Assembly: GCA_021234155.1 (NCBI GenBank)
Contig: JAJEKV010000003.1
Location: 28,319,166-28,383,165 of the forward strand
DNA length: 64,000 bases
Origin: Isoetes taiwanensis
Taxonomy: Eukaryota; Streptophyta; Lycopodiopsida; Isoetales; Isoetaceae
Direction of reading: 5' to 3'
Shown here: piece after piece, positions 32,138 through 42,505 of the stretch
Layout of the letters: each line of letters starts with the position of its first letter
Numbering within the stretch: position 1 is the stretch's first letter
Translations under genes and position numbers: made by a program
The notes under the pieces: generated by a model
Told to the model about the DNA's origin: nothing
What the model saw: the letters and a program-made list of their open reading frames with translations, nothing else
Databases searched by the model: none

Positions 32138-34177
32138 CTAGCTGACCAAGTGGTGTTTACCCCAGATAAAATTTCGAACAATTTTGGGAGCCAGTAAAGC
32201 AGATGAGAAATATATGTGTGAACTTGCAAGCACAGAGGAAGCAATAATTGTTCTTCCTGCAATTGAAAGACAGCTACCATAATTGTTTAGCCTCTTTCTA
32301 ATCCTTGAGACTATTGGAGACCAAAGATTTTTAATAGATATATCTAAGGCCAAAGGCATTCCCAAAAGAGAGAATGTTTGATTTACAGGAATACACCTAA
32401 TACCTAAGATATCAGGTTGATCATTAGCCCCAATGATAACACATTTGGCCATATTCAGATAAATCCCAGAAATAGCACTAAAGCCATTCAAGATCTTGAT
32501 AAAGAATTCAATATTCTTAACATCATTATGGAGAAAGCTAAAAGAGTCATCTGCATATTGTAACAAAGTGAGCTGGCAGTCATTGTCAGGCATATTAAGG
32601 CCTCTTAAATTCCCTCTGTTTTGATGATGCATAATGATTTTAGATAGTTGCTCAGCCATTATGATGAAAAGATAAGGAGCCAAAGGGCATCCTTGTCTCA
32701 CACCTTTATGCAAACTAAAGAATTTTCCAGGGGAACCATTAATCAGAATGGCAGATTGAGATCTGGAGAGGCCCATGATAAGATCAATGATTTTTGTAGG
32801 AATTCCAATTTTTCTTAGAGAAAGAGTAAAAAAGTCCCATCTAACAGTATCAAAAGCTTTAGAGAAGTCAAGCTTTAACAGAATACAGTTCTGATTTGAA
32901 ATTCTGGCCCAGTGCAAGCCTTCCATAGCAGCAATATAATTATCTAAAATAAACCTATTTGGAAGGAATGCAGACTGATGCAAGCTAATATTCTTTTGCA
33001 GGTGCCCTTTGATCCGATTGGCTAGAATTTTGGCACAGATTTTATAAGTTGAATTGGTCAAAGAGATTGGCCTCCATTCACTAAACACTGTTGGATTGTC
33101 AACTTTAGGAATAAGAGAGATCAGCCCAGAGGAGATAGCAGGATGAAGATGATTATTGAGCCAAAAGCCATGAACCATTAAAATAAGATTAGATTTGATG
33201 TCATCCCAAAAATGTAAAAAGAATTCTGGAGGGAGACCATCTGGGCCCGGGCTCTTCCCCTTGGCAAGAATGGATAAAGTAGATTTGATCTCATCTTCAG
33301 AGGGAGGTAATTTAATATTAGAAGATAAAGGAACAACAATATTATTTGGCAGTGAATTTAGCAAATCAATGAACTCAGAGGCAGGTGTGTCAGACCAAGG
33401 GACATCAGAATTAGAGGCAAAAATATTAGAATATTTGGAATAGAAGAAGTCAGCAATATCTTTAGAAGATTCCAGAGTAATATCTTGATCATTTTTAATT
33501 GAAGAAAGCTGACTCTTAAGAAGCTTATTTTTGGCAATTCTAAAAAAGAATTTTGAATTGCTATTGTCCATAGAGGAGGAGAATTTAACTTTTGATCTGA
33601 TTGCTGCACCTTTGGCCTCATATTCCTCAATGCCCTTGATTGACTGCTCTAAATTACTTTCTTGCAAATGAAGGTCAGGATTTAAAGGATCAAATTGATG
33701 CTTGGTTCTAACAGATTGTATTTGCAGCAGTAAAATTTTCTTCTCAGCTTTTTTTAACTCCCAATCATTTCTAGACCATTGTTTAATCCAAGATTTAGAA
33801 GATTTGATTTTAGCATAGAAGTCTTTCATAGAATTGGCTGCCCTAATTTTTGGGAGACTAGCATAAAAGATTTTAAATTCTCTACAGAAATTTGCATTGC
33901 TGAGCAGAGAACAATTAAATTTGAAAGGAATATTACCAAATCTTTTAATGGAGAGAAGATGTTTTGTTTCAAGGAATTGAGGTTGATTGTCTGAGACAGA
34001 AGTTCTCTCATCACTAGAAACAAAAATATTATCCCAAAATTCTTGGCTGGAATTGCCTATATAAAATCTATCCAAAGCACAAAACACTCTGGAATTACCC
34101 TTTTGCTTATTGGACCAGGTAAATCTCGCAGTAGAAGAGGGAATATGAGTAAAGAGAAATGTATCAAGGAGATTCAC
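32138..34177 (-). CDS. L1-type LINE ORF2 with open reverse-transcriptase frame (679 codons)
   Basis: The longest uninterrupted mobile-element frame in the window. Residues 1-70 are the C-terminal end of the endonuclease (TARFTWSNKQKGNSRVFCAL; the SDH position reads SDN, residues 62-64). RT follows with KGKSPGPDG at 306-314, motif A LKLDFSKAFD at 434-443, GVRQGCPLAPYLF at 492-504 and the catalytic YADD at 541-544, so all three palm Asp residues are present. The frame ends after an IAGRTII block. The endonuclease N-terminus is absent: no coding match lies above 34190, so the copy is 5'-truncated, and it is cut again near 31840. RT would be catalytically plausible, but the element cannot move by itself. 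Confidence 0.92.
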   Translation of the reverse strand: MNLLDTFLFTHIPSSTARFTWSNKQKGNSRVFCALDRFYIGNSSQEFWDNIFVSSDERTSVSDNQPQFLETKHLLSIKRFGNIPFKFNCSLLSNANFCREFKIFYASLPKIRAANSMKDFYAKIKSSKSWIKQWSRNDWELKKAEKKILLLQIQSVRTKHQFDPLNPDLHLQESNLEQSIKGIEEYEAKGAAIRSKVKFSSSMDNSNSKFFFRIAKNKLLKSQLSSIKNDQDITLESSKDIADFFYSKYSNIFASNSDVPWSDTPASEFIDLLNSLPNNIVVPLSSNIKLPPSEDEIKSTLSILAKGKSPGPDGLPPEFFLHFWDDIKSNLILMVHGFWLNNHLHPAISSGLISLIPKVDNPTVFSEWRPISLTNSTYKICAKILANRIKGHLQKNISLHQSAFLPNRFILDNYIAAMEGLHWARISNQNCILLKLDFSKAFDTVRWDFFTLSLRKIGIPTKIIDLIMGLSRSQSAILINGSPGKFFSLHKGVRQGCPLAPYLFIIMAEQLSKIIMHHQNRGNLRGLNMPDNDCQLTLLQYADDSFSFLHNDVKNIEFFIKILNGFSAISGIYLNMAKCVIIGANDQPDILGIRCIPVNQTFSLLGMPLALDISIKNLWSPIVSRIRKRLNNYGSCLSIAGRTIIASSVLASSHIYFSSALLAPKIVRNFIWGKHHLVS

Positions 34178-34190
34178 CTTTCAGTTCGGT

Positions 34191-36776
34191 CAAACCTCAA
34201 ATTGACTCAGCAAAACTCCAATCTGAAAGAAGAAGATTTGATAAGTCTCTGACAAACTCCAATGCAATCCTTCTTTGGCCTTCTCGACCATAGCTGGGAG
34301 TTAGCAGTTAGTAGTTAGCTAATGGCTAACGCAAAAATCACGTATTGATAATATGTTATTTTTTTGCCAAAAAAAATACGTTCAATTTTTAACAATTTGA
34401 AACTTGTTCTTTACTAATTCAAATATGCTGAATTCGAATATGCAATCAAAATTCTCAAATACCTACTCTAACCTACTAAAACTTCACCTTAGTAACCAAA
34501 CCTATATTGCACGCTCTTACATAATTCGATCTATATCCTTGAATGTCCATAACTTATCCTGCAATGGAAGTCCACATCTACCAATATTTTTACCTCAAGG
34601 AGCAGCAAAAAAGCACCATAAAAATATAGTAGTATAGCTCAATACTGGAATAGCATCTCAACAACTTACTCGAGTTATTGCAAAATAGCAATAATTTGAA
34701 AGCAATTACCAAGTGATAACATGAAAAGAGTTAAGTTATACTAAAAGTATAAAAATCCAAATCAGTTGTTCAATATCTAAAAATCCAAATCAATTCTTCA
34801 ATATCTAACATATGCAAAACAACCAAAGTGCTGACCAGGCTAGCCATTTATCAGATAAGCATTAGATAGATCAGCGGCTATTCCAACTCTAGAAGCAGTG
34901 CTAAATATGACTTCTACTACCAAATGACTTGAATCTTTATTTATAGTAAGCTTATCAGAAAACAGTATAGAAGGTTTTGTTTTCTGCACATCTTCTTCTG
35001 CCTTGCATTGCTTATGCATGATAAAACAAACAAACAGAATATTTGGTGAGCAGCATATAGGTCTTCGAAATAGCATAAATGCAACACAGTAGAACTCCAC
35101 TCAATTCTAAAAAGTAGCCAGAGCAACATATCAAATAAAAAATACAAAGAAACTTTACCTGAAATAGGGCGACCAAAAATTGGTCGAATTTGGACAGAGG
35201 TGGAGCTTTTTCTTGATGGAGTTGGAGACGACAGATGGATTGGGAGCGAAAGCAAGCGTCGTGGATATTTTTCTTTTGGGGGGGGGGGACTCACTGTATT
35301 TTCTTTTTCTTTTTTTGGCAAAACTAACCTACGTTACTTCTCGTTAGTTTTTTTTTTATCACGGATTATGCATTACAGAATTGGGCTCTGACAATTATGT
35401 TCTCAACCCCTCAACTCTCTTGCAAAAGTTCTTACGTCTCCAAAAGCCTCTCCCTCAAATACATGCGAATATAGATGCATGCATCCCCATGTATTTAGTA
35501 TTTTTGTACAAATGTTGTACAAGTACTAGCCTCCAACTGCCTAGGACCGTTATAGCAGATGGCAAGAATATTAGTTCTAGATGATCTGAAATAGATCCTG
35601 CAAGGCATTGATGTGAAACCTTAAATTTTGCACATTATAGAGATAAAAGATTAGCATAAATATAAAAGGATGTCAAAAATTGTAGAAAAACCTATTTTCA
35701 TGCCTCTGGGATACATTCAAGGTAATTTCAAGTCGACCTACTTTAATATTCATCATTGTTGAGCGCTTCTGGACTTCCTAACGAAATTGAAAATTACAAC
35801 AGATAATTAGCACGATGGCATAAGTTTTAAGAAAATCAGTTGAGATCTTACTTCAATTGATGAATTCCTGCAAGATTGCAAATAAAAGATCAAAAAGACA
35901 TAGAGAAAGCTAATTGTGGGCAATTCGCGCACTACCCTTTATGGATTGGATGAGGAGAAACTTACGATTTAGCAATTGAGAACAACAATCCTGGAATCTT
36001 ACAAGACTCATGCGAGGTCTGCATGCCGGATAAGAATGTATTAGCAACAAGCATCAAGATGGAGCGATAACATAGCTGCAACTGATGAAAATATGCTAAG
36101 AAAAATGCATGAATTTTATGAGAAGGATAACACACTAAAACGAGGGTGTTATGCCCTACTATAACAAACGAGGGCCAGGGTGTTATCCGCCTTAACAACC
36201 TGAGCCCAAGAGTTTTATGGTGGTTTTGTAGTGATTTTATGGTGGTTTTCATAACAAGCTAGATGTTTATGGCCATTTCGCATAACAAACTAAGTGTTTA
36301 TGGGCTTTTTAATGTGTTACTGGTGGGTAACACCACTGCAACCAATGGCTGAGATTTGATCTCAGCATTAAAACTTGAGGGCCAGTTTGTTAAGGAGGAA
36401 TACCATTCAGTACTTGCAATATGCAATTGAAAATCCAATGTGCTTTCAAATTGGTGAGGACCATCAAGTGACTCAATTCAGATAGCTATGAGAAACAAGC
36501 TCTCGCGCTCAATTCAAAGAAAGGCGGACAAAGTTGAGTGAAGTTTGGCTGAAACCCTTGCATGAAGGGCGACTTAGTGCAAATGAAGTGTTGTAGCAAT
36601 TATCAAGCACATGCGTCATCCACATGCAAAATTGAGCACCTATATTAAAAACAGATCTAGAAGCTTAGAAGAGTCAAGAATGCGCCTTTTGGCCATGATA
36701 GTGATCCCCAAGAAGGTCAGCTACTTTGAGAGGAGTAGTTGTCCTTCGGATGCTTCTATATGCTAACTCACAATTA
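34191..36776. other. Unassigned AT-rich DNA; possible 5' exon at 35165-35321 (minus)
   Basis: A minus-strand stretch from 35321 with a Pro/Ser/Arg-rich frame ends at a good donor, TTTCAG|GTAAAG (35159), and could be a first exon, but no following exon is recognisable. Around 36120-36330 GTTTATGG/CATAAC words recur. The minus strand reads CACTACAAAACC at 36233-36222, a weak CACTA-like end. Nothing else is supported. Confidence 0.35.
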
Positions 36777-37010
36777 TTAGTTATCAGAAAACAGTGAATA
36801 AACTAGGAAAACAGAGACGTGCTCTTTTGAGATTACCGAGGTTTCAAATACATTGCTTGCCCATGATCTAGGGAGCAGCAACATGCTCCCTAATCTCATC
36901 CCATACTGCAGGAGCACTGAACCACAGAAGACTTTCTAATCTAATTCAATAACTGAGAGACGTTCATATGTTAGACTTGAACTTGCTGACTGGATATTTA
37001 AATGCCAACA
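36777..37010 (-). mobile_element. 3' LTR of the Copia element
   Basis: On the minus strand the LTR begins TGTTGGCATTTAAATATCC and ends CTGATAACTAA, about 234 bp, and matches the copy at 42274-42505 over its length with scattered substitutions and small indels. The many differences indicate an old insertion. It is preceded on the minus strand by the polypurine tract TTGAGGGGGAG (37021-37011). Confidence 0.92.
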
Positions 37011-37021
37011 CTCCCCCTCAA
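37011..37021 (-). other. Polypurine tract of the Copia element
   Basis: Minus-strand TTGAGGGGGAG abuts the 3' LTR start TGTTGG, the position where plus-strand DNA synthesis is primed in LTR elements. Confidence 0.85.
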
Positions 37022-37134
37022 GTTGAAGTCTGATCATCATTGGAGTCAAAACACAAACTGATAACAAACTGAAGAATAAATAAACTTCTAAAACATGCTT
37101 GAAAGAAACTCAAACTAAACTCTGGAAGGATCAG

Positions 37135-37860
37135 CTATACTTTGCCCATACCAAGTTCTTTGATGCATTCAAAAAATCTCCCTTTTGGCTGTGGCTTTGT
37201 AAAGATGTCTGCTGTCATAAACTGAGTCCTGAGATGTTTGATTTCCACTTCCCCTGCTGCCACATTCTCTCGGATAAATTGGTACTGGATCTGAATGTGT
37301 TTGGCCTTAGACCAATTAGTTGGATTTTTCACAAGACTGACTGCTGCCTTGTTATCATTGAACAACACGGTGGGCTTGATCTGAATTGCTCCAAGTTCTT
37401 TAAGTAGCCTCCTGAGGCAAATTGCTTCTTTTGCGGCTGCACAAATGGCCATGTACTCTGACTCACAAGTGCTGACTGCTATTGCTCGTTGCTTCTTACT
37501 TTCCCAGCTGATTACTTCCCTTTTCAGCCAAAAATAGAAGCCCGTATGGGATTTCAGATCCAGAGCGGAGCCACTATAGTCAGCATCGACTAGTCCTTCA
37601 AGAACACGAGAAGGAGACTTGAGGTAGGAGAGGCCAAGAGTGTAAGTGTTATGTAAGTACCTGAGAACACGTTTGAGAGCCTGCCACTGATCTTTGCCTG
37701 GACAATCCATGAACTGGCTGAGCATAATGACTGCCTCTGCTATATCAGATCGGGTACACACCATTAAGTGCATGAGTGATCCAATGAGGCTTCGATAAGA
37801 GACCCTAATGCCCTGGATTTGATGATGGGAGTCAGCCGCCTGGTACGATGGGAAATCTTG
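37135..37860 (-). pseudogene. Ty1/Copia RNase H region
   Basis: The minus-strand frame reads YRSLIGSLMHLMVCTRSDIA and HNTYTLGLSYLKS, the connection region, then RNase H: Asp in VDADYSGSALDLKS, Glu in STCESEYMAICAA, Asp in LFNDNKAAVSLVKNP and the HIQIQYQFIRE tail. It ends IFTKPQPKGRFFECIKELGM, the usual Copia pol C-terminus, and finishes just inside the polypurine tract. The frame is open here. Upstream the integrase runs directly into this part, so the RT fingers, palm and YVDD are missing. Confidence 0.9.
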
Positions 37861-38561
37861 CCTTGCTGCTCGTCCTTTGAAAGATGGGCATGGGCCGTGC
37901 ATCCGAACACTTTGAAATCTGCAACAGATGGCTTGAGACCTGTCTAGGCTTCTTTAGGAACCATCTGGGCAACCGCTTTTATTGGGAGGACATTTAGAAT
38001 ATGAACTGCTGTGTTGACAGCTTCAGCCCAAAATCACAAATGAATGTTTTTGGAAAATAGCATTGCTCGAGCACATTTCAGAACTGTCCGATGCTTTCTT
38101 TCCACGACTTCATTATGCTCATATTCACCAGCTACAGCCAATTGATGATTAATTCCTCATTTCTGGAGGAACTCAATAAATTCTCCACTGAGGAACTCGC
38201 CTCCTTGGTCTGTCCGAATGCATTTGACTGTAGCCTACTTAAAGTTCTCCACTTCAGCCAACCAGACTTTGAATTGAACAAAGGCCTCAGATTTTCTTTG
38301 GAGAAAGAATACCCAGATCTTTCTTGTGCAGTCATCAATGATAAGAAGAAAGAATCGAAATCCTCTAAAGGATCTTTTGCATGCAGGACCCCATAGATCC
38401 ATGTGGATCAAAGCTAGAGGGGATGTAGCTCTTTTAGTTTTTGCTTTGCTGTAAGGCTTCTTAGCGAGCTTCCCCAATGCACAGCCTTCACAGACCCCTG
38501 TAGGTGGCTTGATCCTTGGCAAATCTTGCACAAAGTGGCGCTTATTCATTTGTTTCAGCAA
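37860..38561 (-). pseudogene. Ty1/Copia integrase, broken
   Basis: From 38561 the frame gives the zinc-binding end (GVCEGCALGKLAKKPYSKA), the first catalytic Asp in LALIHMDLWGPA and the RFFLLIIDDCTRKIWVFFLQ strand. After a frameshift near 38235 the second Asp appears in RTDQGGEF and the catalytic Glu region in VVERKHRTVLKCARAM. AEAVNTAVHILNVLPIKA follows. At about 37860 the sequence jumps to RNase H. Stop codons and the shift make it inactive. Confidence 0.85.
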
Positions 38562-38828
38562 CTAAAAGTTGGCATGCCCAAGCCTTTCATGCCATACCTG
38601 GTGGGGATTATCCAAGATTGCATTGAGAGCAACTGATGTCTCCTGACTCCAACATAACTTATACAAACTCCCATCTCGAATTCCTTTGGCAATGAGTTTG
38701 CTTTTCCCATCTCTTATGATGCACTATTTGTTGCCAAATGTGACAGTCAAATTACCAACGGCCAACGTTGATACAGAGAGGAGATTGTGTTCCAATTCTG
38801 GAACATATAGGGCTTTCTTCAGCTGAAT
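38562..38828 (-). pseudogene. Copia protease-to-integrase linker, broken
   Basis: Minus-strand reading gives the remains of the linker and GAG-pre-integrase region (a VTFGNK block, HHKRWEKQTH-like basic words, HERLGHANF) with several stops. It links the protease fragment to the integrase in the right order. Confidence 0.5.
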
Positions 38829-39452
38829 CTACCCTGAAGGAAGATGTAACAGAATTGTTCCCATTCCAGCTATCCCAAGTTGGCTCTTCCCAATTTTCAC
38901 CTTCTGCCTACCATCAACCTTTTGAAAACCAGTGAACAATTCTTTGCTGCCTATCATGTGATCGCTTGCACCAGAATCCAAATACCATAGCCCCCCTGAA
39001 ATATGAGCTACTAGGTGCATTGTTTCAAATCCATGATCTATAATGCTTTCTTCATCTTTAATCTTCACGTCAAGCCTCTTAAACATGCAGCTAAGGACCT
39101 GGGCAACCAAAAATATAATATGTAGCAGCAAGGCATGCAACCATTTTATCCAAGGTAGCTTTTTCCCATGCTTCCCTTGGGCAAAGAAAGCTCTTGTCAT
39201 GATTGGAGAATTCCTGCTTGAGTTGGTATCCGTATCCTCATAATTGCTCAATCGAGTAGCCTTTTGCGATTGATAACTTTGTTTCCTTCGAGTGGGCTCT
39301 TCTTTTCTCTTCTTCCTCTTGCCAGGTTTTGGACAATGCTTAGCAATGTGTCCTATCTTGTTACAATTGTAACATTTTTGAGTCTCAGAGCTCTCTTCTT
39401 TGGCTGCCAGAGCCAAATCTTCCTTGCCTCTGCCCCTTTTGACTCCCATTTG
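38829..39452 (-). pseudogene. Copia gag zinc knuckle and protease start
   Basis: The minus-strand frame has the CCHC knuckle CYNCNKIGHIAKHC, a Lys/Arg-rich linker and the aspartic protease signature WYLDSGASDHMIGS. Between them a segment (LHALLLHIIFLVAQVLS) reads unlike gag and may be a small frameshifted stretch. The upstream gag part is separated from this by 2.2 kb of inserted repeats (39453-41673). Confidence 0.88.
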
Positions 39453-39620
39453 AATATGTAGCATAATAACAGGGGGTTACTTTTTGTTTTTTATATGCTT
39501 TTTCACATGGTTTTTCTATGATTTCGTTGTTGTATTCATTGAGGTGTACTAAATAGTATTTCTAGAGTGCACCCTTTATGGGCCGTTAATTTTCGTTGGC
39601 TGAAACAATCCGAGGGTTGT
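39453..39620. repeat. Repeat end shared with 63236-63400
   Basis: GAATATGTAGCATAATAACAGGGGGTT begins here and at 63236. Similarity continues for about 165 bases, including an identical CTAAATAGTATTTCTAGAGTGC block, then stops abruptly at the start of a microsatellite. Both copies have the same orientation, and their left flanks differ, so this marks the terminus of a dispersed element. Confidence 0.8.
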
Positions 39621-39635
39621 TGTCTTTCTCTGCAT

Positions 39636-39772
39636 GTTTGTGCATGAACACTGCGCATGCATGTGCACGTGCATGTGCACGTGTGTGCATGTGCATGTGC
39701 ACGTGTGTGCATGTGCATGTGCATGTGTATTCTGCTTGTGCATGTGCATGTGCATGCGCATGTGCATGTGTA
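39636..39772. repeat. (TGCATG/CACGTG)n microsatellite
   Basis: Alternating purine-pyrimidine words TGCATG, TGCACGTG and TGTGTGCATG fill 135 bases. This is a Z-DNA-prone composition. The Cys/His/Met-rich frames on both strands are artefacts. Confidence 0.9.
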
Positions 39773-41032
39773 CTTGCCCTCTTGGATTCTTGTTGCCGGA
39801 GTGGATGTTTGCTGATGGAAGGTTATCACGAGATGGATTTTTTGCTCACATTTACAAAGGTATTTGTTTTTTTAATGTTTCTTCAGTTAATATAATGGTA
39901 TTTTTTACAAGATATTGGTTTTCTCGAGTTCTACAATGCAATCTTTGCAAAACCCGCCTTTGTTTCCTTCACTTTAATACGTTTCTAAGATTTGTTGCGA
40001 TTCTAAAAGAGTTTAGAGTTTTAGGCCCTCTGTTTTGCTTCCAACTTCTTGGATATTCCGGCTTCTTTGGATTATTCATAGTAACCGACCTTTAGCTTCA
40101 ATCAACAAATGGATTCTTGTGCACACAACAGGCGGATTATTCCATGCCGCTTTCTGAGTCGTGCAAGTCAGTCAAACAGTGGCCATATGGAGCATCCAAA
40201 ATCATATGGATTGATAAACAATGGTTTCATTGTGAAAGAGAAATAGTTGTAGCTGAAGTAACACGTGGAATGCTAACAGAGCAAGCTTGCTTCAAAACCT
40301 CTATCCTTGATCTCGCTTCCGATATTTATTGTGAAACCTACTCCACATCACCAAACTGGCCGATTCTCTTCACTTGTTAAACCAAAGCCAGGCAACCCGT
40401 GAGAAAGTGTCACTAAGTTCTTTATGAACCTCACCAATTGTTACTGCATAGTAACGTTGATGTTGTTGTCTTTCATGCAATGGTTTGTGAATAAAACATT
40501 ATTGTCAAGCATATCAATGTCTAAAGCTTTTATTTGATTCAATTTTATTTTGTTACTAAAGGTTTGTGAATAAAACATTATTGTAGAGCATATCAGTGTC
40601 AAAAGCTTTTATTGATTCAATTTTATTTCACTAGTAAAATTCTATTTTCTAAATTAATATCAATCTAACCAATTTCTTTCCTTTACGTTCATGCACCATC
40701 AGCGCAACCACCACCTGCGCATGGCGAAGACCCTATTGATGTGTTGTTATTATGGTTGGTTGGTTGGTTGGGTTTACGTCGGCGCCAAGTAAATAGGCTA
40801 AGCGCCCCTCTGCCATTGTTTGATAGGCAAATCAACGAAGATGTATATCGTATCTTAAGCCGCTATCTATTTTGAGTGCTTCAAAATTGCTATAATACTC
40901 TTGCTGTCTTCAATGGCTTAATAAATTTATAAATAATATATGCTTTTAAAGCGTATGTAATTAAGTTACATTATGCTATAATATTATAGTTACTCAGGCT
41001 TCATATTAGTTTTTTTTTTTTTTTTTGTTATA
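39773..41032. other. Body of the insertion in the Copia gag, with a possible captured exon
   Basis: After an acceptor-like TTGTGCACACAACAG (about 40132) an open plus-strand stretch to 40380 reads YGASKIIWIDKQWFHCE, unrecognised but with ordinary codon-like composition. A 79-bp tandem duplication (GGTTTGTGAATAAAACATTATTG at 40482 and 40561) follows. No transposase is visible, and a T-run ends at about 41026. Confidence 0.4.
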
Positions 41033-41673
41033 ATGCTAGATATTAGATATTCATGTTTTGCATGTTTACATGTTTTTACATATGTTTGGTTTTTAGGGCC
41101 GAAGGGCTAAAATTTTTTAATATAACAACCAACACACAACTACCATTAACATTAATTATCACAACCATTGGATCCAACACATTTAAATTAAAATCCCCCT
41201 TAAACCCCCTTTGGTTTGGGTGCATATTCACACGGGGGGTGACGTAGGGCAGCGAGAGCCCTTATAATTATATTTTGCACGTACAAAATCAACACCATAT
41301 AGTATTTTGCTTCAAATCTTATAGTATTTTGCAAATCTTGTTATACAGTATAGTAAATTTTGTACTTGCATACCCCACAAACGAGGAATTTTACGTACGG
41401 TGTAGATTAAGGAATAAGGGGTGAATATGCCTATCCAACAGCTCTCGCTGCCCTACGTCACCCCCCGTGTGAATATGCACCCAAACCAAAGGGGGTTTAA
41501 GGGGGATTTTAATTTAAATGTGTTGGATCCAATGGTTGTGATAATTAATGTTAATGGTAGTTGTGTGTTGGTTGTTATATTAAAAAAATTTTTGGGCCCT
41601 TCGGGCCCTAAAAAAACCAAACATATGTAAAAACATGTAAACATGCAAAACATGAATATCTAATATCTAGCAT
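41033..41673. mobile_element. Foldback/MITE-like element with about 230-bp inverted arms
   Basis: The arm 41033-41260 begins ATGCTAGATATTAGATATTC and is repeated as its reverse complement at 41441-41673. The loop is 180 bases. The arms are so alike that both strands encode almost the same frame (for example FNITTNTQLPLTLIITTIG). No transposase is encoded. The right arm abuts Copia gag directly; target duplication is not clear. Confidence 0.9.
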
Positions 41674-42170
41674 GCCCATTCAGTCTGAACATGCTCGCAT
41701 GACTCTATGAGGTTCTTTACATTGTTGTAAGATGTTGGTAAACCAAGCAACATGGCTCCTATTATCAAGTCATCGTCTAATCCTTTTTCCAAACCCTTCA
41801 ACTGCAAAGCACCGGCCTTAATTTTGGAGATATACCACTGAGTAGAGATTGGCCTGATGAGAAAAATGTTTTCTCTTATAGATCTTGGCAAGCTGCTCCC
41901 ATGCTTCTTTGGTGCTCTCAGCTGCCTCAACTTGGGCAATCATTGTATCGTCAAGATACCGCATAAGCCTGTTTCTGGCCTCCCAATCCTTTTGCCTCCA
42001 CTTGACCAGAGCCTCATTTCTAGTTTCTCCATGTGAAGCAGTTTCTCCCTTCACTATCTGTGCAACGGTCTTTTGAGAAACTGGCTTCGCTTCATCGCCA
42101 GAGATTATATGCATCGCTTCATCGCTTCATCGTCAAATTTTCAATCTTTCCCATCGGGAATCGATTGAGT
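41674..42170 (-). pseudogene. Copia gag N-terminal part, broken
   Basis: Minus-strand blocks typical of Copia gag are visible: VKWRQKDWEARNRLMRYLDD, a TKEAWEQLAKIYKRK block, and after a frameshift near 41835 DDDLIIGAMLLGLPTSYNN and LIESCEHVQTEW. The sequence is then cut by the foldback element. The continuation (zinc knuckle) is at 39452. Gag forms the virus-like particle core. Confidence 0.85.
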
Positions 42171-42259
42171 GCCCAAAAAGTAACCAACACGTTTTACTTT
42201 CAGAGCCAAATGTCACCGTTGATGGTCTCATGCATCAAACCTTCATCCCTGGATCACCC

Positions 42260-42271
42260 GCTCTGATACCA
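42260..42271 (-). other. tRNA-iMet primer-binding site of the Copia element
   Basis: Minus-strand TGGTATCAGAGC lies two bases inside the 5' LTR end, the normal position for priming first-strand synthesis from initiator Met tRNA. Confidence 0.92.
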
Positions 42272-42273
42272 TA

Positions 42274-42505
42274 TTAGTTATCAGAAAGGAAAATAGAGAA
42301 TAGAGACGTGCTCTTTTGATATTACCGAGGTTTCAAATACATTGCTTGCCCATGATCTAGGGAGCAACATGCTCCCTAATGTCAGCCCATACCGCCGAAG
42401 CACCGAACCACAAAAGACTTTCTAATCTAATTCAACAACTGAGAGACGTCCACATGTCAGACTTGAACTTGTTGACTGGATATTTAAATTATTTAAATGC
42501 CAACA
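42274..42505 (-). mobile_element. 5' LTR of the Copia element
   Basis: Partner of 36777-37010 in the same orientation: starts TGTTGGCATTTAAAT at 42505 and ends GATAACTAA at 42274. It carries a small ATTTAAAT duplication absent from the other copy. Together the LTRs bound a 5.7-kb nested locus. Confidence 0.92.

Noticed and set aside
34941-35321. 126-codon minus-strand frame as a gene
   Set aside because: The first 50 codons could be an exon, but the rest reads through a good splice donor at 35159 into AT-rich DNA; no second exon found.
39596-40095. Cys/His/Met-rich frames over the TGCATG microsatellite
   Set aside because: Repeat-driven composition; frames exist on both strands and have no conserved domain.
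41453-41653. Conserved protein encoded twice (41053-41247 plus and 41453-41653 minus)
   Set aside because: The similarity is explained by the inverted arms of one foldback element.
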